NCBI GenBank assembly: GCA_019915135.1
Contig: JAHLMK010000027.1
Coordinates: 365,920-429,919, forward strand
Origin: Strobilurus pachycystidiatus
Taxonomy: Eukaryota; Basidiomycota; Agaricomycetes; Agaricales; Physalacriaceae
Length of the DNA stretch: 64,000 nt
Reading direction: 5' to 3'
A model generated the notes under the pieces. That model was given only the letters and a program-made list of their open reading frames with translations. It was not told where the DNA came from and did no database searches. Positions within the stretch are counted from its first letter, which is position 1. Each line of letters starts with the position of its first letter. The position numbers and the translations under genes were made by a program. Of the stretch, positions 11,001 to 23,134 are shown piece after piece.

Positions 11001-13525
11001 ATGGCAAGACTCGGTGCTGTTGCCGGACTCTTTCTTTTTCTTCTACTCGTTACAGCGCGTCATGGGCATGCTCAGGACTATGTGGCGCTCAATAAGACAC
11101 TGGGTGGAAAGCTGAAACAGTCGGCGCCCATTGCGAAGCCGTGCTTCGACGACTGGAACAGCACCCAGTGCGCCACAATCAAGGCGAACTATCAGGTCGA
11201 CAGTAAGAACCATCTTCACATGTCTCGTATCGTAATGTTTTGATATTTTATTGCAGCATTCCGTCTCGCCACCTTCGAAGGCTATATGAACGTATGTTAT
11301 CATCTACTTCGTGTCTTCCCCACAAACTGAAGAAATTGCCTAGACGGAGTGGGAACAGTGTCAAAGCTCGACTGTTCCGGATCAGTGCCTCTTGAACAAC
11401 CTGAACATTAACGACACTACTCCGCTGAGCGTGCCATGCAAGTTCGGAAGTATCGCACCGTACTATGTACGCAAGTTGACACTCTCAATGGAGTCGATCA
11501 CCAACGGATGATATTCGGCACTTTTCAGATCGTCGTGGAATCTCCGTCGGACATCCAAGCCGCTTTTGCTTTCTCGAAGTCCAGTGGCGTCAAGCTTGCC
11601 ATCAAAGGCACTGGCGTACGTCTATGGCACCTTTGCGGAGCTGCTCAGCTGACATCTAAGTTATCATTAGCACGACTACCTCGGCCGCAGCTCTGTCCCG
11701 GATGGTCTGGGAGTGTGGACACATAACCTGAACTCGGTCAGTTCGTAACTTACTTCGTTCAATGAATTGGACAATGACCTTAGTATGAGCAGATCGTCTA
11801 CGATGAAGGATTTGTTCCCGATGGCTGCACATCGACAGGGACGCCTGCTGTGTCGTTTGGGGTATTTCACCTGGGTTTCTCTTCGCCTTTGGTAGATATT
11901 CATTTGTGCCACAGGCCGGAGTAACTCATGGCGATCTATACGTGTTTGCGGATGAAAACAACCTTGTTCTACCTGGTGGAGGACACAAAACTGTCGGCGC
12001 GGGAGGTGCCTATGTCCAAGTATGTTCCGTCATGCTTCTAATCATGTCAACTTACTCACGACCTCTCATAGGGTGGTGGTCACAGTCCACTTTCGAATAC
12101 GTATGGTTTGGCTGTGGATCGTGTTGTAGGTCTCTGAGAAATATACAACGGATCAGTCCCTAACGTGTTCTTAATCAGTTACAGTACAAGGTCGTTACGC
12201 CCACTGGGAAATACCTGACCGTCAACTCGTGCCAGAACACTGACCTCTTCTTCGCTTTGCGAGGCGGTGGGGGTGGTACGTTTGGAGTTGTCACGGAGAT
12301 CACGGAGAAAGCTTTCCCTCAGATTCCTTTCACGACGTACGTCCCTCTGAATTGGGGTCAGTGCAGTGCAGTTTCTGAAGTATCACCAGGGTACACATTA
12401 CGCTCAATGGCAGCAATGCTAATTTAGCGCCAATTCTCGACTTCATGATCAACAACTCGATTCCCTACGCGGAAAGCGGGTGGGGAGGATATATCAACGT
12501 ATGTCGCGTTTTGTTAACTTCGCCGATTTATTAGCTTCATAGTCTATTCCGAAATATAGCCCAGAAGTTTCGTTACCTACGTCAACCCATTGATCACAGT
12601 CGATGAAGCCGCCGTACAGCTTGCTCCTCTCAAGAATCTCAGCGCTGAGCTCAATGCAACCTACATACTCACTAGCGAGCCTACCTTTACCAGTGTCTAC
12701 AACAAGTATTTAGACACCATCGTCGTACGTCTTTCGTCACGAGGTTCTGTCTTTCAACTCATGTATCTAAAAGCCCGTTGGATTGCCGCTCATTCTTAGC
12801 TCACGCCTGATTCCCACCAAAAACTTCCTACCTGAGAATCAGGAAGAATTACTGAACGCGACGCTCGCGACTCTAAATGCGGGCGCCGGAGGGTTGATCA
12901 TGGCTGTGACACCCTACTTGTTCAACGCCACGGAGGAGACGAGTATTAACCCAATATGGAGGACGTCTATGTGGCATGTGAGTATTTGCACTCGATCTTC
13001 TACCTGGCTTGCCTCTGAGTGATATCAGGCGTTGTTCTCTGGACATTGGAACTGGAATACCACCAAGTCAGACAGCGCTGCTGCTCTCACTGCTCTAACG
13101 ACCGCCGTTGATGCCGTGAGGAAGATTACGCCCAACTCGGGAGCCTATGTGGTATGTATTTCGTGAAGTCGTACCTTCTAGCTCTCTCATACATGCACGT
13201 TAGAACGAGGCCGACATCTATGAGCCCGATTATCAAAGTCAGTCAGAACCGTTTTTTTGTCCCAAATTTTCTAACAATTGTCTATAGCATCGTTCTGGGG
13301 AAGTAATTATGATGCCTTGGTGAAAATCAAGCGCAAATAGTAAGCCGTTCACACTACCTGCACTATACCGCGCCAACTCTATATTCAGCGACCCCGATCA
13401 CATTTTGGACTGTTGGCACTGCAGTGAGTGTTTTCTGTAACGCCACATTTCTTGGCTAACATTCTTGTCCAGTTGATTGGCTTGGTTCTGACCAGGACCA
13501 GTACAAATGCTACATCGATCTTTGA
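11001..13525 (+). CDS. Secreted FAD-linked oxidoreductase, BBE/VAO family
   Basis: A flavoprotein oxidase with a PCMH-type FAD-binding domain followed by a BBE-type C-terminus. The first 24 residues form a clear signal peptide (VAGLFLFLLLVTARHGHAQ). More than ten short introns break the gene. Joined exons give the FAD-domain blocks LAIKGTGHDYLGRSS, GVTHGDLYVFADENN, GGGHSPLSNTYGLAVD and FFALRGGGGGTFGVVTEI. The histidine in GTGHDY fits an 8-alpha-linked flavin. The cysteine that forms the second covalent bond in true berberine bridge enzymes is absent, since GGGHS stands where a cysteine is expected. The C-terminus WGNSNYDALVKIKRKYDPDHILDC is the normal BBE end. Several N-glycosylation sequons fit secretion. 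The substrate is unknown; sugars, secondary metabolites and lignin-related alcohols are all possible in this family. Confidence 0.88.
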
Positions 13526-13603
13526 TCCTCCGACGTGTGAAGGCATTCGGACTCTAGTTACACAGAATCAAGATTAATATTATATACATGTACATATTCC
13601 GCT

Positions 13604-15633
13604 TCAATCCAACTCCTCCCGTTCGACGTTACCGCGCAGTACTAATTGCCCTGACTCGGAGGACGATACTACTGGTCGACCGAGCTGCATCGAAGAGGCC
13701 TCCGTGGCATACTCGAGTAATTCAAAAAACGTTTGATGCTCGTTCGCGACATAAGGGATCTGAATGAACGCCAGTTGACCCAGGCCTTTATCAGCTCTGT
13801 CGACAAGAACGCCCCAGTCTTTCTCCCTCATGTAGGTGGCGGCATGCACGACTGACAGCTTTGGAGGGCTCGTTGTATAGTCGAAAGTGGTGACGAGATG
13901 ATGCGCAGATGCTCGGGGATTGGATGCCTTGAAACTCTCAAGCAACTCAGTAAACTTTCCTTCGACTGCTATTGTGTAGCTAGCATGCTCTAGCACGAAA
14001 GCTTTGTGTCGAGCGTCGGCATGCAATAATACGGTGCCTGTGAGGTACTCAGTCTCCCGATCGAAGACGACGGCACGAAGATACCTTTCTCTTTTTCGGC
14101 CAACGCCTTCTTGCAGTCGCTTCGGTGGTCTTTCCAATGGGCTTTCTGGCATTCTGGAGAACAGTAAAAGGCGCGTCGACATGCGTTACATTGTTTCGGA
14201 GGCGTGTCGCTATCTTTCTGGCACTATAGACAAGAATAGTTCAGCCCTCTATCGGTGATGGAAGGTAAACACGTCGCAACACTCACAGAAGGGTATGAAC
14301 ACTCCGAGAAATCCAAGCCCGATGTCTTGAGGTAGGCGGAGAACTTCCTCATCTCTTCGGCCTGACGTAGAAACGCTGCCCACAGATCGTGTACCTGGCC
14401 CTCGAAAAGTCCTCCGAGGTTGCCATACTTCTTGTTGAGCTGGTGTAAAGAGCGAAGTACGCCCTTGAGCACAGACCGATGTATCAGACTAGCAGTGAGA
14501 TACCGAAAAATATAATCCATTGCTTCCACAACGGAACTATCGGCGCGCTGAATCTCAGGAAGGAGGGCGGCGCTTCCGACGATGATAGGCAGAAGGTGGC
14601 TGTCTATCGCCTGTGGAATCCACGACGGCGAGTCAGCGAGGGCTGGTGCCGTGGCGTGTGCCACAGCTGAAAAGAACTTGAGATATGCATCGCGACCATT
14701 GATGTGAGAGTGAGGCGACATGTGTCTCCGGAATGCGTACAACTGGAAGTACAAGCACCCGTTAGCCATGAATAACAACCACAGGGGCTCGCTGTTCATA
14801 AAGACTATTTGAACGAAACGGAAGCAAGACGTCCATGTGTCATAGCCCTTGGTCGCGAACTTCCGGTTGCGGACCCTCCCTATAACACGATGATAACACT
14901 CGAGGATGAAAGATTCCGGGAACTCCTCCAGCGTTCTTGCGAAGACGGGATTATGACCGTTACGGTTGAGTATCAGGTCCATAACATCGCCGATGCGGTC
15001 CTCGAGAAGAATACGCGGACGCGAGCATACTCGCACCCTCACCCATAAGCGGATCTGGATGGCCTGAAACCGGTCTTGCTTCATGTGCCGCACGATCTCG
15101 GGAATGAGCGCGAACTCGTACAAGACAAGACTGACCCAGCCAGCCAGGTCCCACACGTCGTGGATCCCAGCGGGCGTTACGTGTCCCTCGAGGTTGTCCA
15201 TGTTTTCTTCGAATACGAACACCTGGAACGCCTCCATCCAGTTTCGGGACCGCGACCAAAATTCAAGGAGGGCTTTCTTGTTTCGGGCTAGTGCTAGTAT
15301 ACGCCACCTGGCAAGACGGAATGATTCGGAGAGGTTGATGAAGCATGCGCTGTATGTTTGGAGCTTCTCCGGGTCGTAGAGGTTCGCTGCGGAAGGCGTC
15401 TCGCCGCGTATGTGGGTTTCGATAGTGTCGAGCAAGTTGGTGAAGGTCCCAGGGCTGTTCACTACGCGTTCGGCCAGGGCATCCAGGACCATGACAGAGC
15501 GGTTCCCGGCAGCTTGCTGAGTACATATTGATGTTCGGCAACCATTCGACGCGTGTTGAGTGAAAGGACTGACCAAAAGATCATTTGCAAGCACCCGGGG
15601 CGTGGTCTCATCGCTGGCCATCATGGTGGGCAA
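13604..15633 (-). CDS. MYND zinc-finger protein
   Basis: A protein of about 620 residues with a long helical N-terminal region and one MYND finger near the C-terminal third. Exons read 15633-15574, 15516-14287, 14223-14085 and 14037-13604. The 57-nt intron at 15573-15517 is in frame, so retention would add 19 residues. The finger crosses a splice site: CSYPSC, then CNAC, FYCSPEC and HWKDHRSDC, matching the MYND cysteine/histidine ladder. MYND fingers bind proline-rich partners. Genes of this build are abundant in Agaricomycetes and mostly uncharacterised. The stop lies only 79 bp from the convergent oxidoreductase stop. Function is unknown. Confidence 0.87.
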
Positions 15634-16916
15634 TCAGGCCTTGTATAGGTCCTTTAGAATATCACAGAGCGCCTAAGATTGGCCTGAGAAAGACAGTGAA
15701 GGTGATGGTTGAACTCAAAAAGGAGCAGCTCAGTGATCGGCCAGGACCTGATTCGGCCTCAAAACAATTTGAAATATTTACCAACGTCCGGGAGATAAGA
15801 TACCACAAATCGACAAGACACAGCAATAACACAGCAAAGACACAGTACAGAATGATGCTGGAAAATATGGTTCTCAACGTTGTGTCCTTGTGTCTACTAG
15901 AGTATACAACTTATAGAGTACTATACTCACTGGATGCTTCCACACAACCTAAATAGTAACCGTAGAGTGCATTTCTATGTGTTGCCACTCAAAAGAGAGT
16001 TCCTTACCTGATACGGTAGAAGACCCGTCTGACCTGAGGTCAGCGTCATGCTTGAGTGTTGTCTTCAAGGGCCTAGAGTTGAAGATCGAGTAGGGCAGCA
16101 CCGGGCGTCAGCACAGATAAATGAGACGGCAATGCGAGATCTATTTTGGCTCGTGCAAAAGGAATGCCGTTTCATGAGACCTGAGACCACAACAACGTCC
16201 CCTTACGTAGGCGCACCGAAGGTGACTCGTGCGCGGGCTACTGTCGTCAACTAGAACTAGACAAGCTTGATGTGGCGCAATTCATCAAAGTAGGCCTCTT
16301 ACATACCCAAACACACCCATTGCATTACGCTGCCGCTAGACAAGCTGAATAGAGGTTATGCTAGAGAGTTTTTGCCTCTATTGACATAGCTGGCAAAACT
16401 CGGACGCGAATCCATTTCATCAATTGACCTGAGAATTCGTAAATCAGTCTGAGGTGAGAGAATGTACATGTACACACCGTTTGCTCATTTCGCTTGCCCA
16501 TGTTATCTCCTTCAGCGGCGGGGCGTTTAGCGAAGCGCCAAGTATTCCCAGTAGTAAAGCAACAGCGGCTTCAACAACAATCTAGCGATCAGATTTGAGC
16601 ATTGGGTCGGTGTAGTCAAGTTAAATGAGAGTACGTCTTGTGGTAGCTGTCCCTCCGGTCGCTCCATGGCCTTCAAGTGGGTCAAATCTTTTGGATTGTC
16701 ATTGGGAGCCGTTGTATGCGATATATGCAGGCTTACGTTCATAAGTTGAGAATGCCGCTATGTAGATTCTCAGAACAATTCAAGGACAGTCAAAGGATAG
16801 CCCACCATGGAACAGCGCGAGGGTTGCAATAAGCAGAAAGGTGCGACCAACAAAGGGCATGACGGCGGAAGGAGAGAGTGACACGTGCAACGCGACTGGC
16901 TTTCGCGGTCGCCGTC
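15634..16916. other. Large divergent intergenic region
   Basis: About 1.28 kb between the MYND gene and the ZW10-like gene. Short frames on both strands show no domain, no signal peptide and no splice-linked continuation. It is fairly AT-rich near 15700-15960. No transposon ends or tRNA were recognised. Confidence 0.4.
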
Positions 16917-19846
16917 ATGGCATTTCCCATTCCTTCGCACCTCCCGCGGCGAGCAGCGCCTCCGCAAGACGTATCGTCTGCCATTCTCGGCAAAATCGAC
17001 GCTGCAACGAGCAGGTCGCTCAATGCCTCGCTTGCCGCATCATGGCTCCAGGAATTGGACCAAAGCATCAGCGACACCAAGGTCGGCGTTGTCCGCTCGT
17101 TTATTCCAGGAATATATTGAACAAAATGCAGAAACAAATACACGACCGAATACACGAGGACCTGCCGCGGTTTGAGCAGCAGGAAACGTCGGCCAAGTCT
17201 GTCCAGACACGTCTGCAGTCATTGGCTACCGGCGTCGATGACCTCGTCGACAAGCTGTCGCGGCCAGAGGTACGCAGCCGCCGCCCAGCCATCGTCCAAT
17301 TGCCCATTTATGACAGACAGGGCTTGTGCCGACGCTCATCGACACCCTCACGAAACACGCGGCGCTACAGCAACAAACCACCGATGCTCAAGTGCTCCAT
17401 GACTGCCTCGACCACCTCGCACGTTTCCGGACCGCTCTAACCGAACTGGACAGTCTGATTCGAGAGGGAAGGCTGCCCCAGGCCGTCGCGGCGTACCACG
17501 CCATGGACAAATTGCTGGAAGAGCACCCACGGCCGTTGGTCGACAGTGACATACTCGCCGATCTCAAGGCCAAGTTCCGGGCAACTAGGGCGCGCGTCGA
17601 GGACCAGCTCAGCGATGCATATGACAGAAGCATTCGTGTCTCGCCCGACGTCCTGATGATCCTACCGACCAACCAAGTACGGCAATCCCAGACGGTCATC
17701 TCCTTTGCCGACATCCTCTCCGCCCTCTCCCCTGCCGCGCTCTTGAACCACCTCAACATCCTCCGCCGTGATCTCATGTCTCTCTATGTTGTACGACTAT
17801 TCAATCAACACTACAGTCTCACCCTCGAGGAGCATAACATAACGTGCTCTCCAGGCTCATCCAGTCGCGACGCGTTGGACAATGTGTCTAGCATTCTGAC
17901 CTTCCTCTCTACACATCTCTTCGCCGCCCTTCCACCACCTCAGAATGTACAATTCCCAATATCCCTACGGAAGCCTCTCACACAGAGTGTGCTGAACAAC
18001 CTCTTGATCCCCTCCCTACCCTCATCCTTCGATCCCCTTCTGCCGTATCTGGAGCTCGTAAAGAAAGCTGTTCTATTCGAGGACGAACTGGTCCACGGTG
18101 TGCTTGGTAGCGACCAGACTGAGCGCGTTATTCAGAACTGGGCAATCGGCGTCGATGGTCACTATGAACGACAAAGGCGTCAACTCATCCTAGATGCCGC
18201 CCGTCATCTGATAGTCTCACCATCGTCAAACTTCGGCACATTCGCAGTAGAAGTGGAATTGCAGCTTCAACCGGCACCTACGGTCGTGCCAGTTCAGGAA
18301 TCGGAGGACATACCAGAAGATGATGCTTGGGGCTTCGCTGACGATTCCAAGGCTGATGTGGACAAGGGCGAAGAAGAGGTTGCGGTGGAAGCAGATGGAT
18401 GGGGCTTTGACGACGAAGCCATGGATACCGACCCTCCACCAGAGCACAATGGGAATGGGAATGGAAATGGAAATGGGAACGCGGAAGATCCTGCTGACGC
18501 CTGGGGCTGGAACGACGACTCGGTCGAGGAGGACGACGATCCGTGGGCGAATCCGCCTGAAGACGAGGCCGAGAAACCTATCCCGGTTACCTCACCACCA
18601 AAAGTCGCAAACGGCTTGATGAAGAAAGACAAGAAGCACATCAACGGTGGTTCGTCTCCTGCACCGTCACCCTCAATATCTTCGCCGGCCGTTCCGCAGA
18701 AGCCGCCAGAAAAGCGGCCGCCTGCCCTGGCGCCTTCCAAGTCACAAACGCTGAAAGAGTCCTACTTGGTGTCTTCCCAGATGACACAGATACTCAGGAT
18801 GATCGAGGACGTTCTGAATGAGGGCAATCACTTGGCAGCGTCGCACATTTTCACGAATACGAGCAGCGCGCCTGGGACTCTCTTGATGCAGACCGCCCCG
18901 TCTATACTTGACTTATACCGCGCCATGTATCCCGTGGTGCTCGGGACGGAGATGAAGTCCTCGCTGGATATTCCGATGCGGTTCTCGAATAACTGTCTCT
19001 ATCTCAGTTCAGAGCTTGACAGGGTAGCAGTCGGAGCAGGCGTGGCGCAGGAACGTCTAAAAGAAGCGCAGCGTCGGCTCAAGGTGTTGAGCGATAGTTG
19101 GTATCACGATACGATCGTATGTCTTCCCGCTTCCCTTTTGGCATCTCCCTCACTCAGGCTCAATGTAATGTATGTAGGACCAGCAACGCCAGGCGGTGGA
19201 CAAGCTCATTGCTGAAGGTGCCGCTGGCTTCACCTTCACTGCCGATCAAGACCGCTACGATGAATGCGAGACAGCGCTCAGCCGGACACTTGTCACCATC
19301 AAGCTCGCCGCGACGCGGTGGGGTGGTGTGCTCACGAAGAGCAAATATTACACAGCCATTGGGTCGATAACCGAGGCGGCTCTGACGAGGGTGCTCGACG
19401 ACATCACGGCGCTGCCTGATATCACCGAAGTCGAATCGCGCCAGCTGAGTGAGCTGTGCAAGCTTCTTTATGCGGTGGAGGGGTTGTTCATGGAGGCCCA
19501 GGATAAGGTACTTTCAAGGCTACTTACTTTCTTCCACGCCTCAAACATTGACACCAATCCAGTCGTCTTTCGTACTCGCATACGTCCCATCGTGGCTCAA
19601 ATTCTCTTACCTATCGGAACTACTGGTGTGTTTTCTACTTCTTCTTTCGTCTCCCGAGATCTCAATCTCCACCAGGAAGCGTCCATGGCGGACATCAAAG
19701 AGCTCTTCGAGGAGGGGGCGTTGGTGGACTTTGAGATCGAGGAGTTGGTCAGGCTTGTTCGCGCCCTGTTCGCGGACACGCATCTGCGGACTGAGACTAT
19801 CAACAAACTCATGACTGGGCACCCCACGCAATCCCCGGCTTTCTGA
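16917..19846 (+). CDS. ZW10: ZW10/Dsl1-like ER tethering protein
   Basis: A large helical tethering-complex subunit. In fungi, ZW10/Dsl1 relatives act in Golgi-to-ER COPI vesicle capture rather than at kinetochores. Exons 16917-17081, 17132-17269, 17317-19116, 19178-19507, 19563-19625 and 19676-19846 give 888 residues in frame. The N-terminal part has heptad-rich helices (IHEDLPRFEQQ, LQSLATGVDDLVDKLSRPE, LTELDSLIREGRLPQAV). A disordered acidic linker at about residues 430-520 carries DDAWGF, DGWGFDDE, DAWGWNDD and DDPWAN. The C-terminal helical domain contains VLAYVPSWLKFSYLSELL and ends with LFADTHLRTETINKLM. The start was set at the ATG giving a continuous helical N-terminus; an in-frame ATG lies 39 bases upstream. 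Confidence 0.85.
18450..18482 (+). repeat. Short in-gene hexanucleotide-like repeat (Asn-Gly)n
   Basis: Imperfect units of AATGGG/AATGGA are repeated about five times within the acidic linker of the ZW10-like gene and encode alternating Asn-Gly. Such tracts vary easily in length between strains. Confidence 0.7.
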
Positions 19847-20296
19847 GGAACACTAACATATGCCTATCATACTTCATGGCTCTACTTGTACTTGTGCGTC
19901 GATATCCAGGACACAGGAATTATCACCTTCCCCATGACATCCCGATTCCACTGCAGCGTTGAGAGTGGAATAATACATTTTCTTGCATTTGAATATTACT
20001 TCTTCATTCTACATAACCCGTCTTCAAATCATGATATCGTGGTGGTAGGTGGTGGGAGGGAGGGAGAGAGCAGCAAGGACGACAACAGCAGCGCGACGAG
20101 AGGGTGGTGTATAGTAAGTAGTCAGCTAATGTATGAACGATTGATTATGACAAGTGTGGTTGTGTTGGGGGAATGTATAGTCCATGGTTGGTTGGTGCTG
20201 CGTCTATGCAAAGGAGGGGGGAGGGGCGTCAATCAAGGAAACGAAGGGTGGTTGGGTGGGTGCTCGGAGGTATGGGGTCGTAAACGGATATGTATA
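19847..20296. other. Convergent intergenic region with G-rich tracts
   Basis: About 450 bp between the stops of the ZW10-like and PP2A B genes. The plus strand has G-rich runs near 20040-20075 (repeated GGT and GGGA units) and 20208-20226. No coding potential is seen. Confidence 0.45.
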
Positions 20297-22071
20297 TCAT
20301 GCCGCACTGTATAAGAACAGATTGTTCGTAGCAGCGATCTGTGGCACGTTCATCAGATCAGTCATCATAACAGGGGAAGTTGGAGCAACGCACCGCTATT
20401 GTATTCTCCCGTGGATGCCAGCTCGCGTGCAGTATCTTCTTGTTAAAGTCCAACGGCTCCTGCGCCATCAGATCCTTGTATGGCGTGCCTCCCGGCCGTC
20501 CATTCTTCATCCCCAGCTTCGAAGTCGGCATGGCGCCACCCATCTTCCTCGCCTTGAATGCCGACTTGTCAGCTTGTAGCACGACATCATTCAGATTCTC
20601 CGAGTCGTATATCCGGAAATAGTTGTGGTATGACCCGGTCAGCACATGCCTAGCAGAAAGGCCGATCAGAAGATAGCGACATCGAAGGGAACACGTCGCG
20701 CGTACTTGTCATCTCCACCCCACACACACTCAAACTTGTCAAAGATGCAATCGTTCTCGTAGAGATCACAGAGTTTGCCCCGTAGATGATCGTGGATGGG
20801 GATCGTCTTGACGGGCTTGCTCTCCATGTTGATATCCCATATCTTGAGTGAGAGGTAGTCGCGTGAGAGGATATATCGACCGTCGTGGCTGAACTTGACG
20901 TCCGAGATGGATGATATGATTTCGGAGAAGAAAGACCGTGTTGAAGGATCCTCTTCCTCCTCGAAGCCTGTGCACGCGACAAAGTCAGTGAGAGGTCGCA
21001 GCGAGGTACCAACCGCAAAGGACGCACATTTGGCGTGCCGGTCGCACAGCGCAGATTCACGCATGTCAGCAAGCTTTATATTGCTTTTCGAGCTTGAGTA
21101 CATGAAGAGGTTGCAGTGTATCGGGTGAAACTCGGTGGCGGTTATAACCTCGGTCAGTTCTTCCATGTTGACGGGCTTGATATCGACGATGTCTAGGGAA
21201 CGCGTTAGACAAGCGGATGATGCCTGAGAGAGACGACAGACTGAAGCTCTGGTCGCTGATGTTGAGGTTCCAGAGGTTGATCCGCAAATCGTCGGCAGAG
21301 ATGTAGGTCTCCTGGTCAGAGTTGACGGAGATCGAGTGTATGTGGTAGGCGTGGGCGTTGGCGTAGACCTTGCGAGGGACGGCGGCGATGATGTTGTCCT
21401 GCATGGCCATGCCGGGGAGGGTGAGCTGATTGTAACTTTGGGGCGGGGGTTTCGGGTGCTGGCCGTTGTGGTGGTTGGATTCGGAGACGACCCGTAGTGA
21501 TTTTTCAAAGACCTTCCATAGCTTTATGGTCTTGTCTGCACACTGACTCAGACGATGCCAGGCGGCGATTGGGAAGGGGCGCACCGTTTGTTGATAGCAG
21601 AAAGTGCGCAGAGTTCTGGCGCTTGCACCACTTGATCTTGTTGATCTTCTCCTCGATTTCGAGCGACTTGAGATAGTCGAACTCGGGCTCGTGCGACTGG
21701 AACTCTGTGTAAAACTTGTATTCACAGCCCTTTTTCTGTGGGCCGTGCAGCGTAATCAGCATTGGCCTGCGCCAGGGTCTGCGCCGGGGGACAGCACAGG
21801 CCACGCACCTGTTCATTCCGCTCGAAGAGCACCACCCTACCACCCTTGTCGCCTGTCGCGAGATAGTTGCCCGTTGAATCGAACTCCACGGTCGAGATGA
21901 TGTCAGCTATAGTGGCGGGGATGCATGATCAGCGGCGGGACACGACGGCGGCGCCGAGAGAGGCGCGAGGCGGCCGGAGCAATGCACACCTTCGGTGATG
22001 TCGTCTATATCGCCCTTGTCTCCGAAACACTGAGCGAAACGCCAGCCGCCTGAGCTGAGAGGGTCTTCCAT
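20297..22071 (-). CDS. CDC55: PP2A regulatory B subunit, PR55/Cdc55 WD40 family
   Basis: The B/PR55 seven-bladed propeller that directs PP2A to substrates in mitosis and other pathways. The start is [20 protein letters not shown]. Joined exons then give [124 protein letters not shown] and [13 protein letters not shown]. All are near-identical in style to PR55 proteins of other fungi. The final exon, after an intron whose donor follows ENTIA, reads [13 protein letters not shown] and stops at 20297. About nine introns of usual size are inferred. The start lies 224 bp from the divergent COX9 start. Confidence 0.93.
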
Positions 22072-22295
22072 GTCGTTGGGGGGCGAAAATCTGTGAGCTC
22101 GTCGTGTGCGACGATGATGAGATGGGCGGTGGTGGTGGTGGTGGTGATGAGAGAGATGTGTCGCTTGTCGTCGACTTGTCGATTGGCGATTGCAGTTAGT
22201 AAGTTAGGAAACGCCAAACCTGCAAGGCCGCATGTTTGGCTGTGTTGCCTATAAACGTCTCCGCCCGATTCCCTCCTCTGCAACAGACCACCACC
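22072..22295. promoter_or_regulatory. Bidirectional promoter, CDC55 / COX9
   Basis: Only 224 bp separate the divergent start codons. A (GGT)6 microsatellite occupies 22128-22145. Both genes are housekeeping, and no TATA box is clear. Confidence 0.55.
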
Positions 22296-22580
22296 ATGAT
22301 AGCTCCCATCGTTGGCAAGCTCAGGAAACGCTTCATCGTCGATATCGGCGCAGGCTTCGGCCTTGGCCTCGCTGGCGGATTCACCTACTGGTGCGCTTTT
22401 ACCCCAATTTCGTTGTGATTTGCTCATTCATTGCGGCAGGTACGGCTACCACCTTCCTGCGGGTATGACTCTCCGACTCTTTATTCTTCGCTTCATCCTC
22501 TCATCACCGTGTCTCTAGTTGCGCACCAGGAAAACTTCTACCTCAAGCTTGAGCGGGCCAAGCTGGCTGCTCGTCAGTAG
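22296..22580 (+). CDS. COX9: Cytochrome c oxidase subunit VIIa (Cox9-like)
   Basis: A small single-pass subunit of mitochondrial complex IV. Three exons, 22296-22390, 22440-22462 and 22519-22580, add to 60 codons, so the protein is 59 residues, the same length as yeast Cox9. The N-terminus MIAPIVGKLRKRFIVDI is followed by a Gly-rich membrane segment (GFGLGLAGGFTYWYGYH) and a charged tail (ENFYLKLERAKLAARQ), in the same order as the yeast protein. The middle exon is only 23 nt. The gene would be missed by simple ORF calling because no exon exceeds 32 codons. Confidence 0.88.
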
Positions 22581-23134
22581 TGGGGAGGGCGTCGATGCTG
22601 CTGTCTAGACTCAATCCAGAACCAGAACCAATAACAATCCAAACATTCCGTCTCACCCCTGCATGAGTTATTCGTCCCCGCCAGCACTGAAGAGCCGCTT
22701 GCGCTGTCCATTGTCTATCAGCTTCAATACCACCAACCACCCCGGAGTCTCGTCTGGTCCTTGAACGCACAGCTGGAACCACTATGCGGCAGGTTGATTT
22801 GCCTTTTCCTCTTGCTTCGAGTTGCGTACTATCGCAAGTTGCTACACACGTGTTTCGACATTCAAGGATCATGCAAGGATCATGGTAGGATGATATGCTT
22901 CAGTCTATGATGTGGGCGGTGTCGGTACGAAGGGACTCCAGTGATCGCCGCGCATCTCGCCTTGCTTTGCTGTGGATGTCAGGGCAGCTCCCAATCCAAT
23001 CGTCTTTTGCGACTACCACGCATGTCAGCAACATGTCAGTCTCTACAAATCGGTGTCGATTAGTTATCCCATGCATACATACGAATAGTGGCGACATATT
23101 ATTCCTACAGACCCCCAACATAAAAGTCAATAAG
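22581..23134. other. Convergent intergenic region
   Basis: About 550 bp between the COX9 and DnaJ gene stops. Frames on either strand look random, with no domain or conserved motif. Confidence 0.45.

Noticed and set aside
5274..13525. Secondary-metabolite cluster combining the methyltransferase and the BBE-like oxidase
   Set aside because: No PKS, NRPS or terpene synthase is present, and the genes between are an F-box protein and RNase P p30.
15634..16916. Decayed transposon or hidden gene in the large gap
   Set aside because: No terminal repeats, target duplications, integrase or transposase motifs, or splice-linked coding blocks could be found by eye.
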